From Streptomyces himalayensis subsp. himalayensis (GTDB lineage Bacteria; Actinomycetota; Actinomycetes; Streptomycetales; Streptomycetaceae): DNA of 64,000 bases. The stretch is from NCBI RefSeq assembly GCF_013778455.1, contig NZ_JACEHE010000013.1, positions 124,001 through 188,000 of the forward strand, in the 5' to 3' direction. The position numbers and the translations under genes are program-made. The stretch's first letter is position 1. Each line of letters starts with the position of its first letter. Below, in pieces: positions 63,166-64,000 of this stretch. The notes below the pieces were generated by a model. It did not search any database. It saw only the letters and a list, made by a program, of their open reading frames with translations, and was not told the DNA's origin.

Positions 63166-64000
63166 GAGTTCCCTCCCGGTTGGTCCTGCTGGTAACGCTG
63201 TGGCCGGGTGGGCACAGCACTCCTTGTCGGGCGCCCCGAAGCCAAGTCCCGCAGAACGGCACAGAGGGCACCCACTCCAAGGGCAAGCCAACCAACGCGC
63301 CGAGAAAGCCGTACGGCCCGCTCGATGTCCGCGACCTCGACAGGGCGGCCGGAGCCGTTGAGCACAGGCCGGTGCTCAACCCTCCCCCCGTACGACAGGG
63401 GCCCCCCGAGCCGTACTCCGAGCGCCCCCGCAAACGAGGCCTCAACGACCCCGGCGTTGGGACTCGGATGCTTCCCGGCATCCGCCCGCCAAGCCCGCAG
63501 GGCCCCGCGCGGATTGCCCCCGGCCACGGCGGCAAGCACAGCCGTGAGCCGCGCCCCCGGCCACCCCGCGACATCGTCGAGCCGCGCGGAAGCCCATCCG
63601 TACCGCCGGTACCGGGGCGACTTGTGCCCCACCATGGCGTCCAGCGTGTTGACCGCCCGGAACCCCACAAGCCCCGGCACGCCGCCCACCGCGCCCCACA
63701 CGAGGGCGCCCACGACAGCGTCGGACGTGTTCTCGGCGACGGACTCGACCACGGCCCGCGCGATGCCGTCCGCATCCAGCGCCTGCGGATCGCGCCCGCA
63801 CAGATGGGGCAGCCGCTCCCGCGCGGCCTCGATGTCCCCGGCGGCCAGCGCCCCGCCCACGGCCCGCGCCTCGCGGCCGAGCGAGGTGCCGCCGACCACG
63901 GCCCAGGTCGCGGCCGCGGTCAGCGTGACGGAGGCGGTACGGGAAGTGCGTACGGAACGGGCAGCCAGTGCGGCAAGAGCGGTCGCACCCCCGGCGCACA
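63162..64000 (-). CDS. cobD: Adenosylcobinamide-phosphate synthase (CobD/CbiB), 5' part beyond the window edge
   Basis: At least 278 codons are visible and the start lies past 64000. This membrane protein joins the aminopropanol linker to adenosylcobyric acid. Typical blocks are GREARAVGGALAAGDIEAAR, GRDPQALDADGIARAVVESV, AENTSDAVVGALVWGAVGGV and NTLDAMVGHKSPRYRRYGWA, all strong CbiB signatures. NPRGALRAWRADAGKHPSPN and VEASFAGALGVRLGGPLSYG follow. It is the most upstream cobalamin gene seen. The operon promoter, and any B12 riboswitch, would be further right. Confidence 0.93.
   Translation of the reverse strand, partial: CAGGATALAALAARSVRTSRTASVTLTAAATWAVVGGTSLGREARAVGGALAAGDIEAARERLPHLCGRDPQALDADGIARAVVESVAENTSDAVVGALVWGAVGGVPGLVGFRAVNTLDAMVGHKSPRYRRYGWASARLDDVAGWPGARLTAVLAAVAGGNPRGALRAWRADAGKHPSPNAGVVEASFAGALGVRLGGPLSYGGRVEHRPVLNGSGRPVEVADIERAVRLSRRVGWLALGVGALCAVLRDLASGRPTRSAVPTRPQRYQQDQPGGNS

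Overview
The window is high-GC DNA with compact operons, many 4-base stop/start overlaps, frequent GTG and TTG starts and strong third-position GC bias. Together with an ectoine cluster, a SigE-type sigma factor and a sortase-anchored surface protein, this points to a Streptomyces or close relative. No tRNA, rRNA, CRISPR array, prophage or intact insertion sequence was seen.

Layout. 0-5.7 kb: a truncated phospholipase C-like gene, a frameshifted MFS gene, two toxin-antitoxin pairs (RHH/PIN and Phd/PIN), a mycothiol-dependent-isomerase-like protein and a frameshifted MBL hydrolase. 5.8-27.7 kb: a pectin and arabinan utilisation locus. It holds a GntR regulator, a DapA-family enzyme, an IlvD-family sugar-acid dehydratase, two sugar ABC permeases and their separately transcribed binding protein, a Gfo/Idh oxidoreductase, a PmoA-like protein, two GH43 enzymes, PL1, PL3 and PL9 pectate lyases, an unusual PL1-CE8 fusion, a CE8 pectinesterase and a CE12-like acetylesterase. 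Two further members are wrecked: a frameshifted and 3'-truncated CE8 gene, and a lyase reduced to its signal peptide and tail.

27.8-38.6 kb: a sigma factor with a downstream membrane protein, a purine permease, a penicillin-binding protein, an IclR regulator divergent from an alpha-ketoglutarate semialdehyde dehydrogenase, and several housekeeping genes. 38.7-42 kb: ectABCD for ectoine and hydroxyectoine. 42.4-46.1 kb: an aminotransferase, an amidohydrolase and a cell-wall-anchored protein. 46.4-64 kb: one long minus-strand cobalamin operon (cobD, cobQ, cobN, a ChlID-like chelatase subunit, cobO, cobB, cobI, cobM, cobL, cbiG-cobJ, cobH, cbiX-like, cobC), nearly all translationally coupled.

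How it fits together. Secreted lyases and esterases would cut and deacetylate or demethylate pectin, GH43 enzymes would trim arabinan, and the ABC transporter would import products, with an ATPase encoded elsewhere. The Gfo/Idh, IlvD and DapA proteins plus the aldehyde dehydrogenase 20 kb away have the families needed for a non-phosphorylative sugar-acid route ending in 2-oxoglutarate; this pathway is inferred. The most striking oddities are an in-frame insertion of palindromic repeat DNA in cobB, the decayed pectinolytic genes, a PIN toxin lacking its first catalytic Asp, and palindromes with an AAGCGCTT core spread over the sugar locus.
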